From Aralia elata (taxonomy: Eukaryota > Streptophyta > Magnoliopsida > Apiales > Araliaceae), in the NCBI GenBank assembly GCA_034770075.1, contig CM068380.1, positions 23,862,638 through 23,926,637 on the forward strand: DNA of 64,000 nucleotides, in the 5' to 3' direction. The notes under the pieces were generated by a model. The model saw only the letters and a program-made list of their open reading frames with translations. It ran no database searches and was not told the origin of the DNA. Position 1 is the stretch's first letter, and every line of letters begins with the position of its first letter. Position numbers and translations under genes: made by a program. Below are positions 9,471 to 22,388 of this stretch, piece after piece.

Positions 9471-11326
9471 TGATGATGACAAAACCAGTAGTTTCAGGAC
9501 ATTCATCAATTCAATTCTACAATGCGGTTGCTTGAAATTAAACATGACTTTGAATACAGTGAGAGTTGTATTTGTAGATTAAAAAATGAATTTATTAATG
9601 TGTAATTTTTTTTATACAAAGTATAAACAACATATAATTCTATATCCACAAGTTTGCCTATATACTTATTATATTTTTATCTCTATCTTCTTCCCCTTTT
9701 CTCTTTTGCAAGTAATTTCTTCTCAAATTCAACTCTCCTTCTGTATTGCTCTCTGTGTTCAGCTTCCCCTTTGAATCTCATCTATTGAGTCTTTTGGGCC
9801 AAGATCAGGCAAATTTATTCTTTCTTCTCCTATAATGTGAGTCCCCTGAAGATTTTTGTTGAGATACATGGGATCACCTAATGGAACTCTAGTACCAATG
9901 GGAGTCACTACACTTAACGAACCAGGTCGTGAGGAAGAATGACCACGATCAATAGATAGAGCAGCTCTTGGGGGTGGAGGTTGAATTGATATTTGAGATG
10001 CTGCCTTTTTCTCCCCCATGTCTTGTTCTTTCCCCTTTTTGTCAGTATTAAAATCCTCAGAAAGTTGCGTAACAACATCAACAAGCTCTTGTAATTGAGT
10101 GGTTGACATGACAATGTCATCTCTAATCTCTCGTTGCCTTACATTTGCTTGATCATGTTGATGATGAATAAGAGCCATGGTATTGTCAATGCGTTCTATC
10201 ATCATACTTTTAAATTTCGAGAGGGAGCAGCTTAACTCAAAAACTTTATCTGACAGAAGTTTGATAGAGTTTTCATTCTGCGATTGGAGAGCCAGAACAA
10301 CCTATTTATGATCAGCTAGTCTTTTTAGATATACTTAATCCCTTTGTTGAAGGATTTCAGATATGTTCCTAAACATCTCCTTCATATTATTGTTAAATTT
10401 TCTGCCCATTTCTCCAAGAATTTTGCTTGCATCTTCTGTTATCTTGTTCATTTTTGATGAATTTCAACTGAATTTGCTTCCAAATTTTGATCAATTTCTT
10501 CAGTAGTCAGAGCCATCAGATTAGCTATTTGATTTTTAGAAGGGATCACTAAGACATGCTCTAAGATTTATTCTAGAAGAGCTTTTGAACCAACCTTATC
10601 ACTCCGAGATATATTAGATATGGCAAGGGTAAGGTCAAAGAATTCATTGTTTAAGGAGGAGGGTATATCTGTATGGGTAATAAATGGTATATCAAGTTAT
10701 ACAATCTATATAGGTGACGAATGATGTACAGAAGAATTTACAGGTGTGGAAAGAATGTTAGAAATATGTATAAGAGATGGATAGTTAGAATGTATATGGA
10801 TAAGAGTGTGTGTGGGAGAACTTATATTATCGACATCGATCTTAGGGTGATGGGACTCTATGATCGGGGAGTTAGATACATTTACAAAGTCCGTAAAATG
10901 TTGAAACTCTACGACCGAAGAATTAGTTTTATTTACATAATCCTTAGAGTGTTAGGACTCTACAAACGGAGAATGAATAAAAAAATCAGAAGGTGTAGAA
11001 GGTTGCTTTAAGATCGTAGAGGGGAACTCTACGATATCATCATCGCAAACAAAGAATGAGAGAATGAAATTGAGAGAAACAAATAAAGAATTAGGACAAA
11101 AGTTACCTGATCATATCTACATAAAGAGTTGAAGGGTTCATTGTAGATTAGCTTCGAAACATATGAAATGACCCTTGGAAAGTTTTGAGCTATCAGCTTG
11201 ATATTTGGGAATTTAGAATAGCTCCAGCTGATGAAACTTTGGTCTCTGAATGTTACAGCTCTCAGCAGTGGCATCAAGGGCAAGAAATATACCAGTTGCT
11301 CACTATCAGGGTCAGATAGTGGTGCT
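9471..11326 (-). pseudogene. 3' half of extra ORF (env-like position) of SIRE-like element
   Basis: Downstream part of the additional ORF that SIRE/Maximus elements carry between pol and the 3' LTR. From 11,326 downward one clean stretch reads APLSDPDSEQLVYFLPL and runs to about 11,029. Lower down, 10,205-9,759 reads as a heptad-like segment (MMIERIDNTMALIHHQHD, then TQLQELVDVVTQLSEDF) followed by a proline/serine-rich tail. The region 10,850-11,040 is dense in CTCTACGA words. The upstream half was moved to 20,494 by the copia insertion. Membership in the element follows from position and strand. The function, envelope-like or otherwise, is not established, and I see no convincing signal peptide or fusion peptide. 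Stops and frameshifts separate the readable pieces. Confidence 0.6.
11322..11326. repeat. Left target-site duplication of copia element (decayed)
   Basis: GTGCT precedes the 5' LTR. The right flank at 20,494-20,498 is ATACT. They agree at three of five bases, and both differences are G-to-A, consistent with a decayed 5-bp duplication. Confidence 0.55.
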
Positions 11327-12521
11327 TGAAAGTAGTATGCCCATATGCCAATCACATAGGATGTGATAAGCATTTACTTTTTAATCTTGCTTATTTATTC
11401 ATTAAAAAAATTGTTTATTTAAAGGCATTTTTATCAATGCTTAATTAGTTGAATTAAATAAATGTGATAAACCCGTAGTTTTAAAACAATGCTTTTGAAA
11501 TCATGAAGAGTTCATGCTAATGAGATCTAAATTCAAGATAACTCAAAATTAGAATATATGTTCCTAATCGATGGAACACTAATGTGGGGTTACTGAATCT
11601 AGATAGATTAATAAATACTATCTTTCTCTGTTGAAGAGGATGATTGATCTCATAATCATTTATGTAAAGACACTAAAATAAGTATCTAGGTGCTTATTGG
11701 AGAATAAGTTCACTGAACGTGACTCACTTAAAGGAACACCTAATGGAGTATTATTCGCCTGTCAATAGGAGTTTCTATAGTGATAGTAGTACAAGTGATC
11801 CTTGGACTTGAGATTATCATAATACCTTGTGTATTCTGAGTTATACTTTGTCATATTCCTTAATACTACAAAATATATTATAGGGTATGTTTGGGTATAA
11901 TAAAGTGTACATTGAGGTAGATGAATGATCAATAAAGGATCTACCACTTCCAGTAAAGGGAGAGAATGTCTTGTGCGATTCGATAAGTGATAACTCAGGA
12001 ATTCCTGGCCAGGTGAATGGAAATTAGAATGGAGTTTCTAATTTACATTAACTAGAGTTGTGCATTTTTGAATTGAAATGTATATGATCAAATAAATAAA
12101 ACTTGGCAAAAATTTTATGTTTTATATTTGACCGGGACATTGTGTGGTAGAAGGATTGAATTGTATGGTAACTAATTACTAAATAGGTTCCATGTGATTA
12201 AACGTTGATTTCATATTATACGGATAGTCATGGTACACTATTGTAAGGTGTCTTTGATGATGTAGAATAAATATTATTTATTTATATATAAATTAAAGAA
12301 GTTTAATTCATTATAAATAATTTAAAATAGTTCTAATTTATTTATTCTACAATCAACATAATATTGAACCTAAAGGGTCATGTCGCAAAAGAAAACTATT
12401 ATTTTAGAAGTAATTGGCTTAATAATAATGAATTAAGTGTATTTAATTTATTACTAATAAATTAAATAACTTAATATTTATAATTAAATATTTAGAGAAA
12501 TACTAATTATAAATTAATAAG

Positions 12522-12585
<64 letters not shown>

Positions 12586-13077
12586 TAATTCCAAAATAGT
12601 TTGGGAGTTAAATAAAATTAAAACCCTAATCCTAAAAGGTTTAGGATGGAAGGTTAGTCTATAAATAAGAGGGGTCTTATTGTGGGAATGACTAATGCAA
12701 CTCCTGCAAGTATTCTCTACAACCTAAAAAGTTAGGAGAGAGAGAATTAGGGCTAGCCATCCAAGGTATAGAGTAAACCTAAATTTACTTCTTCCATAAT
12801 TAACTCTTGGTGGATCACCTTTTGAGTGCTGCACATATTGAGTAGTTTGCGTTTGATCCGTGGATTTAGAGGAGCGTGAAGGAACAAATGATTGGAACTT
12901 GTAGATCACATCAAGGAGTTGATCATCTTCACAAAGTATATATTTTATCCTTCCTCAATTAATAATATCGCATAAGATGATTCTTGAGATTGCAAAAAAA
13001 TTTAAATTCGATTTAAGTCATGCTTCCATTTTTTTGCAATATGATTGTATGTATGTTCTTGTTTCTGCAAACTTATA
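11327..13077 (+). repeat. 5' LTR of copia element (copy A)
   Basis: Begins TGAAAGTAGTATGCCC and ends near CTTATA at 13,077. It contains a long (TTA)n tract at 12,534-12,584, just upstream of a conserved block (AGTTTGGGAGTTAAAT, CTATAAATAAGAGGGGTC). The CTATAAATA inside that block is a good TATA box, so transcription should start near 12,680. Confidence 0.9.
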
Positions 13078-13078
13078 A

Positions 13079-13090
13079 TGGCATCAGAGT
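13079..13090 (+). promoter_or_regulatory. Primer-binding site, initiator tRNA-Met type
   Basis: TGGCATCAGAGT lies one base after the LTR and matches the usual TGGTATCAGAGC at all but two positions. Confidence 0.8.
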
Positions 13091-14145
13091 CATCCTTATG
13101 CAAGTTATTAATTATTTTTATTCATATATATGTTAATATTTGTTTAGAGGAATTTAATTGGGCATAATTGTTGGTATAAGATCATGTTTTTTTGGAGAAA
13201 AAATAAAAATTCTCGATCTGGTGCCGCAGCCACGCCGTTAACATGTATAAATCTGGCGTTGTCGCGCTAGTCAGCAGAAAGCTCTCTGGGCCTATGGTGT
13301 TGTCGCACCGCTAGCAAGTTTAAACTCGGCGCTGCCGCTCCAGGTTGTAGAATAAAATTAAAATAATTTATTTATTTATTTATTTTATTGATTTGAAATT
13401 AAGATAAAAAGTTTTATTTTGATTAGGAATATGATTAAAATAAAGAAGTTTATTTTAATTGGAATTGAATTTCATGATAACTTATTAGAGTTGGAATTGG
13501 ATTTCATGATAACTAATTGGAGTTGAAATTGGATTTCATACTAACAAATATTGCCCATTAATTGATATCAATATATATATATATATTGAATATTTTATTT
13601 TCATGAGATGAATATTTTATGATATATGTGATGACATGTATGATTAATTTTTATTGATACATGTGATAACATGTATGATAATAAAAGGGATAATTATGGA
13701 CCATTAATTAATGTGATTGGATTTAATTTTGTATGGATGCTTGAATGAATGAGTTTTTTTAAATGGGGTCTACGTACCACGCCTATCTAATTTTTTTATA
13801 TAAATTCTATCTCCCTCCTAGGTACTTTCTCTTGACTGTTGATCAAGGTTTCTATTTTATTAAAAATAGTTTGTAATAAGATTTTGTAGAATTACTCAAG
13901 AAATTGGGGCTGAAGGGCAGGAGCATTGAAGACCCATTTATATTAGAGCCCGGGTTAAATGTAATAGTTATATTCAAATTTATTCTTGCACCTTAGGTTT
14001 GAACTTTTAGTTCAGTTAATGGCTCGAGCGAACCAAACTAGAATTAAGTCCATAATCATCCAAAGTAGAATATAGTATTCTATATGTGCATGCTAATTAT
14101 ACAATAATATATTGTTATATATGAGATGTATGTTTAATATGACAT

Positions 14146-14182
<37 letters not shown>

Positions 14183-14833
14183 TTACATGTTCGCTAAATA
14201 AGATTAGACAATTAATAACAAATCCCTCAAAGATAAATATTAAGTTGATTACGTTCAAAAACATTTAGAATGTTGGACGTAACCTTCTAGTATGATAAAG
14301 TAATAGGGTATCAAATATTTAATATAGTTTGTTGTGCACACACAAGACTTATATTAAGTGTTTGAGATGTTGGCTTTATTACATTAGATGTTTATAAGAA
14401 ATTGAACAATACATGTTTTGTTGGCACACACAAGGACCGTATTTTTCTCTTCACTTATATGGAAATACTAATAATGACTTAACTTAGATTATTTTAGTTC
14501 GGATGTGCACACACTTGACCATTATAATCTAAAAGGCAAAATAAAAAGGAGTTGCATAGTTGATGTAATTGACAATAGTTGTCTACCTATTGAATAAATA
14601 TATAGTTTGTTGTGCACACACAAAGCCGTATATTTATGGTAATTGGATACTTATCTCACTAAGCGGATTTTACACAAACTTTTAATTAAGATCTGTCGAA
14701 CTATATATGGAGGGTTATATAGTTTGATAAAAATAGTGGAAGACATCATTTTAATAAAGACCAAATTGATTTGATGATTAACAAAATGAATGCATGCTAA
14801 TGTTATTAAAAATTTCATTTACATAATTTTACT
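13091..14833 (+). other. Copia 5' leader with GC-rich repeats and four GTGCACACAC motifs
   Basis: Untranslated leader between PBS and gag. At 13,205-13,345 there is a GC-rich block with three loose copies of a GGCGYTGYCGC phrase. At 14,330, 14,417, 14,498 and 14,606 a 23-bp motif recurs, centred on GTTGTGCACACACAAG, a near-palindrome. An (AT)n run lies at 14,149-14,179. No ORF is supported. Confidence 0.65.
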
Positions 14834-17800
14834 ATGTCTCATTCACTATCACTGCGGAGCATATTAGATGCTAACAAGTTAACCAGACCGAACTATACGG
14901 ATTGATTAAGTAATTTGAGAATTATTCTCACAGCTAAAAAACTATCTTATATCCTAAATTCGCCAGTCCCTGCAACTGTGGCAGACGAAGCCTCTGAGGA
15001 AGAGATTGTTACTTTTAAAAAGTGGTAAGATGATGCAACGGTGACTTAATGCATCATATTGGCTTCCATAAGTAACGAGTTACAACGTCAACACGAGAAA
15101 ATGGATGCACCTACCATTTTGCTGCACCTTTATGATTTGTATGGTGAGCATAGGTCTACCATATATAAGATATCTAATGAGCTCTTCCAATCTAGAATGA
15201 CTGATGACACTACAGTTCAGACACATTTCCTCAAAATGATCAATTTGATTGAACAATTGGGACAACTGAGTTTCGTAATGGATGGAAAGTTGAGCCAAGA
15301 TTTGATCTTGTAATAATTTCCGGACTCTTTCTCACAGTTTGTTATGAATTTCCACATGAACAAGCTAGATGTCAGCCTGCCTGAGTTGCTTAACATGTTC
15401 AAAATTGCGGAGAGTCTCTTTCCAGCCATGAAAGACCAAGTCTTGCTGGTAGATGAACCTTCTAAAAAAAGGAAGCGGGCCAAATGATCTTCTGAAAAAA
15501 GAAAAATTCAAAGAAGGCAAAAGAAAAGACAAAAATCAAGGACAATAAGAAGAAAACTGATGCGAATAGCAAAGAAGTTTGCTTCCACTGCAATAAGCCG
15601 GGACACTAGAAGAGAAACTACAAGGAGTATTTTGCGGAGGCTAAGCAAGAGAAACTTGGTGAAGCTTTGGCTACAGACACAGGTTTGTTCATGATTGAAA
15701 TAAATCTTTCTGTAAGTCAAAGTTCTACTTGGGTATTGGATACCGGTTGTGGTCCTCACATATGTAATTCTATGCAGGGCCTAAATAGAAGTAGAAAGCT
15801 GAACAAAGGGGAAGTAGTCCTATGCGTGGGGAATGGAGCACAGATTGTTGCATTAGCCATAAGAACTTATAGTTTAGCATTGCCTTCGGACAAATCAATT
15901 AATTTAGTAAATTGTTACTATGTTCCAATTCTTATTAGAAATATTATTTCAATTTCATTATTGGACAAAGAAGGTTTTGATATTATATTTAAGAACAATA
16001 GTTGTTCTATTTATAATAATAATGTTTTGTTTGGAACGAGTAGATTAATTGATAGACTTTACATACTTGACTTACATGAAAATATTTTTCAAATTGAACA
16101 AACTAATAAAAGGAAAAGAGATGATATGAATCATACTTTCATAAGGCACTGTAGACTCGGTCACATGAATGAAACAAAACTAAATAAGTTACATAAAGAT
16201 GGGCTTTTAGAGCTATTTGATTTCGAATCATATCTAACTTGTGAATCTTGTCTCATGGGAAAGATGACTAAATCTTCATTTAGTGGACATAGAGAGAGTT
16301 GCAAGGTTGTTGGAGTAGGTACATACAGATGTATGTGGACCTATGACAACAGATGCTAGAGGAGGGTATTCATATTTCATTACTTTCACTGATGATTATT
16401 CAAGATTTGGATATTTAGTTTTGATGAAATACAAGTTTGAATTATTTGAAAGGTTCAAAGAATTCAGAAGTGAAGTAGAGAAACAAACTGGCAAGAGTAT
16501 TAAGATTTTTCGATCAGATCGAGGAGGAGAATACTTGAGCAATGAGTTTCTAGATCATCTCAAAGACAATGATATTCTCTCACAATAAAAGTCTCCTGGT
16601 ACACCACAATTGAATGGTGTATCTGAAAGAAGAAACCGTACCTTGTTGGACATGGTTTAGTCTATGATGAGTTTTACCGATCTTTCAGTATCATTCTGGG
16701 TTATGCCTTGGAAATGGCTACCTATCTACTAAATAAGGTCCCCTCAAAATTCGTCCCTAAGACTCCGTATGAGTTATGGATAGGGAGGAAATGTAGTCTT
16801 AAGCATGTTAAGATATGGGATTGTCCAGCTTATGTAAAGAGGTTACAAAGTGAAAAGCTTGCGACAAGATATGACAAGTGCATATTTGCGGGATATCCTA
16901 AAGAGAGTTTAGGATATTATTTCTATAATCCTACTGAGCAAAAAGTGTTTGTTGCAAAACACACTACCTTCTTGAAAAAGGAGTTTGTCCTTGAAAGGGT
17001 TAGTGGGAAGAAAATAGATCTTGAAAAAGTTCAAGAACCACAAACCACTACAGGTCAAGTGGATGAACCTATCCAAATAGAGATACCTTTTGTAACACAA
17101 CCGAATCATAAATCTAGAAGAGTACCGAAGATACCTGAAAGGTATGAATTCATCATAGATGATGATGAGGTACACATCATGAAGATGATGATCTAGTTAT
17201 ATACGATGAGGCTATGAGTAGTAAACACTCAGAGAAATGGCAGATGGCCATAAAATCCGAAATGAACTCTATGTATGAGAACCAAGTATGGACTTTGGTT
17301 ACTCCACCGGAAGGCATAATGCTTAAAGGGTGTAAATGGGTCTTTAAGGGAAAGACTGAAGTAAATGGTAAAGTGGAGACCTATAAGGCCAGACTGGTTG
17401 TAAAAGGTTTCAAACAAAGACAAGGAGTTGACTATGATGAAACCTTCTCACTAGTAGCAATGCTCAAGTCCATTCGAATTTTACTTGCGGTTGCAGCTTA
17501 GTATGACTACGAGATTTGACAAATAGACGTGAAAACAACCTTCCTTAATGGGAAACTTGAAGAGGAGGTATACATGATACAAGCAGAGGTTTTATTTCAA
17601 AATATGGAACAAATCTAGTATGTAAGCTACAACAATCCATTTATGGATTAAAGCAAGCTTCTCGAAGATGGAACATTCGTTTTGATGAGACAATCAAAGA
17701 GTTTGATTTTATTAAAAATGAGGATGAACCATGTGTGTACAAGAAGGTTAGTGGGAGCGTTGTGACATTCCTGGTATTATATGTCGATGATATACTACTT

Positions 17801-18753
17801 ATTAGGAATGACATACCAATGCTACAATCAGTAAAGATATGGTTGTTTAAACACTTTTCCATGAAGGACTTGGGAGAAGCATCTTATATTTTAGAGATAA
17901 AGATCTATAGAGACGGATCTAAAAGGATGCTCGGTTTGACCCAGAGAACGTACATTGATTCGATGTTAAATAAGTTTAACATGGAATACTCCAAGAGAAG
18001 TATCATACCAATGAGCCATGGAGTGAATCTCTAATATCCCCAAAGACACCTGAAGAGAGGGATCGCATGAGTAGGATACATTATACTTCAACAATATGAT
18101 CTATTATGTATGAGATGATATGTACAAGACTTGATGTTGTTTATGCACTGAGTGTGACAAGCAGATATCAGTCTAATCCTGGAAAAGAACACTGCAAAGT
18201 GGTGAAAAACATCCTAAAGTACTTAAGAAGAACTAAGGATGTCTTTCTAGTTTATGATGGGTCTGATTTGAAACTAAAGGGCTATACAGGCTCAATTTTT
18301 CAGACTGACCAAGACGACAATAAATCCGTTTTAGGGTATGTGTTTACCTTGAACAGTGGAGCAGTGAGTTGGAAGGGTTCCAAGTAGTAAACGGTTGTTG
18401 ATTTAGTGACGAAGACAAAGTACATAGCTGTAAGTGAAGCTGCAAAGGAAACTGTTTGGATGAAGAAGTTCATTACAGAACTTAGAGTGATTCCTAGCAT
18501 TCAAGGACCAGTGCTTGTACATTGTGACAACACTGGAGCTGTTGCACAAGCTAAGGAACCCAAGTCTCATCAGAAATCCAAGCATATGTTGTAACGCTTT
18601 AATTTGATTAGAGAAATCATTGAAAGGGGAGATGTCAACTTAGAGAGAGTGAACTCTCAGAAGAATATTGCAGATCCATTTACTAAAGCATTATCTCAGC
18701 ATCAGTTCGATTGCCACTTAGAGAAGATCGGTATTAGATACCCGGGCAATTGA
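14834..18753 (+). pseudogene. Copia gag-pol polyprotein (decayed)
   Basis: Gag starts at ATG 14,834 (MSHSLSLRSILDANKLTRPN). It contains a UBN2-type region and a zinc knuckle at about 15,580 (CFHCNKPGH) that is broken by a stop and has lost its last cysteine. Protease follows with an intact active site in WVLDTGCGPHIC (about 15,730). The pre-integrase finger is HCRLGHMN..CESCLMGKM. Integrase shows its three acidic sites in HTDVCGPM, FRSDRGGEY and GVSERRNRTL. RT has LYVDDILLI with both aspartates intact (about 17,780), and RNase H runs from 18,106 to 18,753. Frameshifts near 16,310, 16,650, 17,200 and 17,700 and more than ten stops make it non-functional. Several stops (TAG/TAA for Trp or Gln) are C-to-T or G-to-A changes. 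A polypurine tract follows 6 bases after the stop. Confidence 0.9.
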
Positions 18754-18758
18754 CTTTA

Positions 18759-18773
18759 GTGCAAGTGGGAGAT
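18759..18773 (+). promoter_or_regulatory. Polypurine tract of copia element
   Basis: GTGCAAGTGGGAGAT lies directly before the 3' LTR. It is the standard copia plus-strand primer. Confidence 0.8.
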
Positions 18774-20493
18774 TAAAAGTAGTATGCTATCAAGCCAATC
18801 ACATAGGATGTGATAAACATTTACTTTATAACCTTGTTCATTTATTAATAAAAGAATTTGTTTATTTAAAGGCATTCTTTATCCATGTTTAATTAGTTGA
18901 ATTAAATAAATGTGATACCCATAGTTTTGAAACAATGCTTTTAGAATCATGAAGAGTTCATGCTAAGGAGATCTAAATTCAATATAGCTCAAAACTAGAA
19001 TGTTCTTAATCGATGGATCACTAATGTGGGGTTTTTGAATCCGGATAGATTAATATATACTATGTTTGCTCTGTTAAAGAGGATGATTGATCTCATAATC
19101 ATTTGTGTAGAGACACTAAAGCAAGTATGCAGGTGCTTATTGGAGAATAAGTTCACTGAACGTGACTAACTTAAAGGAACATTTAATGGAATTTTATTCA
19201 CCTGTCAATAGGAGTTCCTATAGTGATAGTAGTACAAGTGATCTTTGGACTTGAGATCATCATAGTATCTTGTATATTCTGAGTTATACTCTGTCATATT
19301 CCTTAATACTACAAAGTATATTATATGATATGTTCGGGTATAATAAAGTGTACATGAAGGTAGATGAATGATCAACAAAGGATCTACCACTTTCAGTAAA
19401 GGGAGAGAATGTCTTGTGCGATTCGATAAGTGACAACTCAAGAATCCTTGACCAGGGTGAATGGAAATTAGAAAGGAGTTTTGAATTTACCTTAACTAGA
19501 TTTGTGCATTTTTGATTCGAAATGCATATGATCAAATAAATAAAACCTGACAGAAATTTTATGTTTTATATTTGATCGGGATATTGTTTAGTAAAAGGAT
19601 TGAATTATACGGTAACTAATTACTGAATAGGTTCTATGTGATTAAACGTTAATTTCATGTTATACGGATAGTCATGATACACTGATGTAAGGTGTCTTTG
19701 ATGATGTAGAATAAATATTATTTATTTATATATGAATTAACGGAGTTTAATTTATTATAAATAATATTAGAATGATTCTAATTTATTTATTCTACTACCA
19801 GCATAATATTGAACCTAAAGGGTCACACCGCAAAAGATAAATATTATTTTAGAAGTAATTGGTTTAATAATAATGAATTAAGTGTATTTAATTTATTAGT
19901 GGAATAAATTAAATAACTTAATATTTATAATTAAGTATTTGGAGAAATACTAATTATAAATTAATAAGAAGTATTTATTATTATTATTATTATTATTATT
20001 TAATTCCTAAATAGTTTGGGAGTTAAATTAAATTAAAACCCTAAGTCCTAAAAGGTTTGGGATGGAAGGTTGGTCTATAAATAAGAGGGGTCTTATTATG
20101 GGAAAGACTAATGCAACTCTTGCAAGAATTCTCTACAACCTAAAGAGTTAGGAGAAAGAGAATTAGGGCTAGCCATCCAAGGTTTAGAGTAAACCTAAAT
20201 TTGCTTCTTCCATAATCATCTCATGATGGATCACCTTTAGAGCGCTACACACATTGAGTAGCTTATATTTGATCCATAGATTTGGAGGAGCGTGAAGGAA
20301 CAAAGGATTGGAACTTGAAGATCATATCAAGGATTTGGTCATCTTCATAAGGTATATATTTTATCCTTCCTCAATTAATAATATCATATGAGGTGATTCC
20401 TAGGATTGCAGAAAATTTTAACTTCGATTTATGTCATACTTCCGCTATTTTACAATATGATTGTATGTATGTTCTTGTTTCTGTAAATTTACA
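18774..20493 (+). repeat. 3' LTR of copia element (copy B)
   Basis: Begins TAAAAGTAGTATGC, with the canonical TG start mutated to TA, and ends TTTACA. It is collinear with copy A throughout. The TTA tract (19,975-20,001) is shorter than in copy A. Confidence 0.9.
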
Positions 20494-21451
20494 ATACTCA
20501 TGTCCATTTCTATGTCGAAGAAGTTGTTGAATAGATCATCTACACTCATTGAAACCAGTCGAATTCGCTCAGGCCCAGACCCAATAAATCTATCAGGAAG
20601 GCAAGTATTTGGATTTTTTACTATTTCAAGAACAATGCGCCTCCTTATTCCATCTGACATTGATAGCATTGAAGGGGGTTCTTGATAATACGTTGGTTTC
20701 TCCCCCTTAGAATTAGGATTCTTAGACTTTACGATCGATGGGTCGAATTGCCTGCTGATGTCCTCTATGACTTTCGTCAACTTAAGAGAGGCATCCCTAG
20801 AGCTCGACGATCGTTGGGCTTGAACTTCCCTTATTTTCTTTAAAATTTTCTTTTCTTCCCTGCATTCTTCTTCTTATTCTTCTTCTTCTCCACCATTTGA
20901 CTTAGCTTCTTCTTCATTTTCTTTGGCTCAGGATTTGGAACCTTTACAACCGTTTCTTCTTCAACATCTTATAGCTTTAGCAGATCAACCATCATAACCA
21001 TCTCTTCTTTATTTATATGGAGCTCAGACGTAGAAGCCTTCTTAACCATTAATTCATCTTGAATTGGCTCAGGCACTGTGGCCGTCCCAGCCATTTTTGC
21101 ATTTACCTCTTGGAGAGGTTCTACGATCAGAGGAATGGGCCTCTCCAGCTTGTTCTTCTAGTTAAAGAGGCTTTACAGATGTCTTTTTTTGACATTTGCC
21201 TCGCATGCCCTTCTTTTTTTGACAAGCTGGGAGATTGGAGTGTTGATTTCTTTTTCCTTCACCTCAGAATCAATACGAGAGTTCTGAGGTTCCCTAGGAA
21301 TCTCTTCTATTCTTTCTTCTGTCTTCTTTTTCTTCTATAGAGGTTGCTCTACTGTTGAGGCTAGTGGCTCCGAAATTTGAGGAGCCACTGATGCTTGAGA
21401 AACTTCTTCTTGTATGGCAGTCACTTTTCTTTTGGCTTTGGTCTTGGTCGG
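20494..21451 (-). pseudogene. 5' half of extra ORF of SIRE-like element
   Basis: Continuation, on the far side of the copia insertion, of the ORF seen at 9.5-11.3 kb. From 21,450 downward the minus strand reads a lysine/glutamate-rich stretch with several stops. It then reads a cleaner segment (20,780-20,494) with VIEDISRQFDPSIVKSKNPN, LPDRFIGSGPERIRLVSMS and DDLFNNFFDIEMD, where the copia element breaks it. The low-complexity Lys/Glu stretch around 20,830-20,930 is coded by CTTCTT repeats. No domain is recognised; the assignment to the SIRE-like element rests on strand and position. Confidence 0.55.
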
Positions 21452-22388
21452 TGTTTACCTAATTTTATACTAGCAAAATACACGCAAGTATATACGATCG
21501 ACTAGTAATATAGCGACAAGAAGAGTATCGTTCCCACGAGGAATACTAACAAAATAATCCAATTACTAATTTTAATTAATTCGATTTTATTTAAACAATT
21601 GAATTTTAGATCATTAAATAATTGATAAATTTTAATTAACTATTAACAAAAATATCACCAGATTAAAATACTAAGATTATAATTTCCCCCCAATAGTTCA
21701 CTCAAATTTCTTCACTCTCTTTAATTAATTAATTATATTGAGTTGTCAACTGAGAATTCACAAGTATTTCATAAAATCCTTTTCCAAGAACTATATAAAA
21801 ATATTTACTCTAATTAATTCACTAGATTCCTATGTAAATTAATTAAGAATAAATTAATCAATATCAATTCTCAATCAAGGTGCATTTAGTATATAGGTAT
21901 ATTCTTATCCTTTATACAATCCAATCATTCAATATCACAAAAATAATTAAGAACATGTGTTATCATATTCAGATCTAAACCTATAGTCTATCTTCCAATT
22001 TCATCTAGGATTTATCAGATAATTGTTGATCAGACAATTATAAAATTAAACACAAAATATGATAAACAAATCATCCATAATCAGAATAGAGTGAATTAAT
22101 CCAAGTTACCCATTGAGTTCAATTGCAATCTTAACAAAAGAATTAGCTCATATTAATAAATAAAGTAACCATCATAATAAATTTAGAAAACATCTTAAAA
22201 GTACAAGAAATAAAGATAAGAATAAAGAATAAACTCTGTCACAACAGAGCTTCACCCTTCTCTCAATCCTTGGAAACTTTCAAGGGCTCTCCTTCAATAA
22301 CCTAAAAAACCCTAACTATTCTCTTTGTATTATTCTCTATATTATACATGCTGCCTCTCCCCTTCATCTCTTTTTTTCTCTTTTCTAT
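21452..22388 (-). repeat. Athila-type LTR fragment (R-U5 part) inside SIRE-like element
   Basis: The minus-strand end (GTAAACA at 21,452) and adjoining text (ATACTTGCGTGTATTTTGC, TCGTGGGAACGATACTC) match the 3' ends of the Athila-like LTRs at 28.3 and 37.2 kb. The fragment ends abruptly at about 22,388 without the U3 half. It lies exactly where the SIRE-like integrase, RT and RNase H should be, so insertion was accompanied or followed by a large deletion. Confidence 0.65.

Larger units (their letters stand above)
11327..20493 (+). mobile_element. Copia retrotransposon (Angela/Tork-like), near full length
   Basis: A 9.17-kb plus-strand copia element nested in the extra ORF of the SIRE-like element. 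It has a 5' LTR (11,327-13,077), a tRNA-Met type PBS (13,079), a 1.75-kb leader, gag-pol (14,834-18,753), a PPT (AGTGGGAGAT before 18,774) and a 3' LTR (18,774-20,493). The order protease, integrase, RT, RNase H is diagnostic of Ty1/copia. The RT and RNase H wording (KSIRILLAVAA, LKYLRRTKDVFLVY, QAKEPKSHQKSKHML) resembles Angela/Tork-group elements; the exact lineage is inferred. By eye the two LTRs differ at roughly one base in ten over their first 250 bp, so the insertion is not recent. Confidence 0.88.

Noticed and set aside
10721..11011. Plus-strand Arg/Tyr-rich open frame
   Set aside because: It lies antisense to the SIRE-like extra ORF and reflects the TCTACGA word array.
9471..11326. 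Idea that the SIRE-like extra ORF encodes a viral-type envelope
   Set aside because: Position alone suggests it; I see no signal peptide, fusion peptide or convincing membrane anchor in the readable parts.
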